Assembly: GCA_965219405.1 (NCBI GenBank)
Contig: OZ244736.1
Location: 434,001 to 498,000 of the forward strand
DNA length: 64,000 nt
Direction of reading: 5' to 3'
From: VXMO01 sp965219405
GTDB taxonomy: Bacteria > Chloroflexota > Dehalococcoidia > UBA6926
Under the pieces are notes generated by a model that had not been told where the DNA came from, did no database searches, and worked only from the letters and a program-made list of their open reading frames with translations. A program made the position numbers and the translations under genes. Position 1 is the stretch's first letter. Every line of letters starts with the position of its first letter. Below are positions 61,932-64,000 of the stretch, piece after piece.

Positions 61932-62843
61932 ATGGAAGTCGTCGGCGATATCTTCATCTTCCTGCTCTTGCAGCCCATGCTGAACGGGCTGCTGCTGCTA
62001 TACAGCGTGCTCTTTGACAGCATGGCGCTTGCCATCATCGGCCTCACTGTCATCGTCCGCGTGGCCTTCTACCCTCTGACCCTCAAGCAGCTGAAGTCCT
62101 CCGCCAGGATGCAGACCCTCCAGCCGCAGATGCAGGAGATCCGCAACCGCTACAAGAACAACCCCCAGCTCCAGCAGCGCGAGACGATGAAGATGTACCG
62201 GGAGGCCGGTGTCAGTCCGCTCGGCTGCCTGGGGCCGATGGTTGTACAGTTCCCGATCTGGATCGGGTTGTACTGGGCAATCATCAAGGGGTTGGGGAAC
62301 CTGCCCGGCAGCTTTGTCTATCTCTCGCAGCGGCTCTACTCGTGGCTGCCCGTCGGCGGTGAAGTGCTGCCATTGAACACGGAGATGCCATGGATCACCG
62401 GCACGCTAGACCTCTCCGCGCCTGACCCCACGCCCCTTATGCCACTTCTTGTCGCAGCATCCACGTGGGCCCAGCAACGAATCATGCAGCCGCCCGCCAT
62501 GTCTGACCAGCAGAGACAGCAACAACAGATAATGTTGTTCCTGTTCCCCATCATGCTGGGATTCCTTGCCTTTACTTTCCCATCGGGCTTAGCCCTATAC
62601 TGGTTCGTCTCTAACTTCATAACGATTGGTATGCAAGGATTCATGTCCGGGTGGGGGAATCTGATTCCTGGTCGGTCACGGGTCCCTGCGAATACCATTG
62701 CCCCTCCAGCCCCTCAGGTGGAGACGAGGTCAAATGATGAATCAGAGTCTGGAATGGACGGGGAGGACCGTCGAGGAAGCAATTCAGCGAGGACTAGACG
62801 AACTCGGTCTGGATCGCGAAGACGTCGACGTCGACGTTCTTAG
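61932..62843 (+). CDS. yidC: Membrane protein insertase YidC/Oxa1
   Basis: 303 residues. The conserved core IGLTVIVRVAFYPLTLKQLKSSARMQTLQPQMQEIRNRYKN, then GLYWAIIKGL and YWFVSNFITI, with about five membrane segments. The Arg for substrate insertion is in the first TM (VRV). It ends in a basic serine/arginine tail. Jag starts inside its 3' end (110-bp overlap). Confidence 0.96.
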   Translation: MEVVGDIFIFLLLQPMLNGLLLLYSVLFDSMALAIIGLTVIVRVAFYPLTLKQLKSSARMQTLQPQMQEIRNRYKNNPQLQQRETMKMYREAGVSPLGCLGPMVVQFPIWIGLYWAIIKGLGNLPGSFVYLSQRLYSWLPVGGEVLPLNTEMPWITGTLDLSAPDPTPLMPLLVAASTWAQQRIMQPPAMSDQQRQQQQIMLFLFPIMLGFLAFTFPSGLALYWFVSNFITIGMQGFMSGWGNLIPGRSRVPANTIAPPAPQVETRSNDESESGMDGEDRRGSNSARTRRTRSGSRRRRRRRS

Positions 62844-63663
62844 CGAAGGACGCTCCGGCTTGCTGGGACTCCGGTCAGAAGATGCGCGAGTCCGGTTGCA
62901 GGTGCGGCAGGAAAACGAGGAGGGTCAGTATGCCTCCTTCGCGTCCCTCTCCGCGGATGCAGAGAGCGCACAAGAGGTTCTCGCCGAACTACTTCGACAC
63001 ATGGATGTTGATGCCGATATATCCGTATATGTTCCCGGAAGCGACCCCACCCGTCCCTTTGAATCCGGAGACCCCATCGTCCTCGACGTTGAGAGGGAAG
63101 ACGCCGGTCTTCTGATCGGGAGGCGCGGTCAAACCCTCCACCACGTTCAGATGCTCCTGAACACCATCGTCTCGCGTTCTGTAGGGCACTACGTCCCTCT
63201 CCGCATTGACGTGGAGGGCTACCAGCAGCGCCACATCTATCGCCTCCAGCAGATCGCCCTCCGCGCCGCGGATCACGTGCGCAGGCGGAGGCGTCCCATC
63301 ACCCTCGACCCCATGTCGCCCGCCGACCGTCGCATCATCCACATGACCCTTGCAGACAATCCGGCCGTCGTCACAGGCAGCACGGGCCATGGCGAGAATC
63401 GACGCGTCACTATCCAGCAGGCGCCGCGCGGCGGCGACCAGCGCGGCGGTCGTTCTGTCGCCCAGGAGGGCCCCCCGCCGACACCGTCTGTCGATGAGGA
63501 GGAGTACGCGGACGATGACTACATCGAGGATGATGATGAGGCCCTCGATGAAGACGACGACGAAGAGTATGACGATGATGACGACTACGACGATGAGGAT
63601 TACGACGACGAGGACTACGAGGACGAGGACGAAGAGGAAGAAGACGAGCCTCCCCCTCGGTAG
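62734..63663 (+). CDS. jag: Jag/KhpB-like KH-R3H RNA-binding protein
   Basis: 309 residues from ATG 62734. An N-terminal Jag_N domain (TGRTVEEAIQRGLDELGL), a KH domain with GxxG (LLIGRRGQTLHHV), and R3H (ADRRIIHMTLADNPAV) are in family order. The C-terminal ~60 residues are almost only Asp/Glu/Tyr, an unusual acidic tail. Overlaps yidC by 110 bp. Confidence 0.93.
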   Translation: MMNQSLEWTGRTVEEAIQRGLDELGLDREDVDVDVLSEGRSGLLGLRSEDARVRLQVRQENEEGQYASFASLSADAESAQEVLAELLRHMDVDADISVYVPGSDPTRPFESGDPIVLDVEREDAGLLIGRRGQTLHHVQMLLNTIVSRSVGHYVPLRIDVEGYQQRHIYRLQQIALRAADHVRRRRRPITLDPMSPADRRIIHMTLADNPAVVTGSTGHGENRRVTIQQAPRGGDQRGGRSVAQEGPPPTPSVDEEEYADDDYIEDDDEALDEDDDEEYDDDDDYDDEDYDDEDYEDEDEEEEDEPPPR

Positions 63664-63665
63664 TA

Positions 63666-64000
63666 GTGACTCTCAATCATCCTGATTTCGTCGCAGTGGG
63701 CGGGGCCGGCTCGCCCGCCGTCTTTGCGGCGTCGGCCGCCGCCAAACTCGGTCGCTCAACCGGACTGCTATCGAATAACGTCCGTCCGGCAGACATGGCC
63801 GGCGTTCAGGTTGTCACTGCGGACACAACACGCATCGGCTCGGAGCACATCCCTTACACGTGGCTCGACACCGAAATCCTCCTGGTTGCCCCGGAGGGCG
63901 ACGAGGTGGATTCCGCCACGTTGGGACGCTTCAGCCGCTCGCTTATTGGCCTCATGGCGCGTGTGTTCCTGCAGAATGGCTCACTGTCTCTTGTTGGAGG
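63666..64000 (+). CDS. PfkB-family carbohydrate kinase, 3'-truncated by window edge
   Basis: From GTG 63666, 111 codons are open to the window end. FVAVGGAGSPAVFAASAAAKLGRSTGLLSNN resembles the PfkB N-terminal sugar-binding region; VAPEGDEVDSATLGRFS suits the lid-domain part of ribokinase-like proteins. The C-terminal ATP-binding signature is outside the window. It starts 3 bp after jag. Confidence 0.6.
   Translation, partial: MTLNHPDFVAVGGAGSPAVFAASAAAKLGRSTGLLSNNVRPADMAGVQVVTADTTRIGSEHIPYTWLDTEILLVAPEGDEVDSATLGRFSRSLIGLMARVFLQNGSLSLVG

Overview
The window is high-GC bacterial chromosome, densely coded on both strands. The gene content fits Chloroflexota, most likely a Dehalococcoidia or SAR202-type lineage: dispersed xanthine-dehydrogenase-family molybdenum hydroxylase subunits, family III CoA-transferases and MaoC/FAS1-type hot-dog hydratases, DUF3179 and DUF3105 proteins, and an rpmH-rnpA-yidD-yidC-jag cluster. 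This assignment rests on gene families only and is an inference.

Layout. 1-2.3 kb: C-terminal part of a molybdenum hydroxylase large subunit and an Smr protein. 2.4-6.7 kb: gyrA with a long charged tail, then a DUF3179 lipoprotein. 7.0-14.5 kb: pyrimidine block pyrC-carA-(membrane protein)-carB-pyrK-like. 14.7-15.2 kb: a frameshifted DinB-family gene. 15.3-23.1 kb: acyl-CoA / aromatic-type catabolic genes (MaoC proteins, a fused double CoA-transferase, CoxG, FAD and 2Fe-2S subunits), interrupted by a GIY-YIG protein and an ArsC-like gene with an in-frame TGA at the catalytic cysteine codon. 23.3-32.8 kb: lipoprotein, DUF1330 pair (one interrupted), methyltransferase, katG, two unknown genes, tRNA-Ile, a DUF488-DUF488-dual-OB trio, mazG. 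32.9-46.1 kb: tRNA-His, transporters, speD-speB, rsmD-coaD, membrane proteins, an acyl-CoA dehydrogenase, a Gfo/Idh oxidoreductase. 46.1-49.9 kb: a ubiquitin-like conjugation operon divergent from an HTH-ImmA/IrrE protease gene abutting a MazF-type toxin. 49.9-59.9 kb: a second molybdenum hydroxylase large subunit, arsM-like, a K+ channel, DUF6508, rsmG, a flippase-like protein, an Mrr-type nuclease, an ABC exporter. 60-64 kb: rpmH, rnpA, yidD, a PQQ-propeller lipoprotein, yidC, jag, and the start of a PfkB-family kinase.

The most striking locus is 46.1-49.9 kb. A small ubiquitin-like protein ending in Gly, an E2-like protein with no cysteine, and a JAB-E1 fusion lacking the usual E1 cysteine form one tight operon under a near-consensus promoter. 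The divergent HTH-ImmA/IrrE plus MazF pair shares the intergenic region, and a perfect 13-bp palindrome overlaps the operon's -35. This looks like a regulated defence or stress module using non-cysteine ubiquitin-like chemistry. Second is the predicted selenoprotein at 19.8 kb: a good ribosome binding site, UGA at the ArsC Cys12 position, and a plausible bacterial SECIS hairpin just downstream.

No rRNA, CRISPR array, insertion sequence, prophage, selenocysteine machinery gene or origin was recognised. Two tRNA genes are present.
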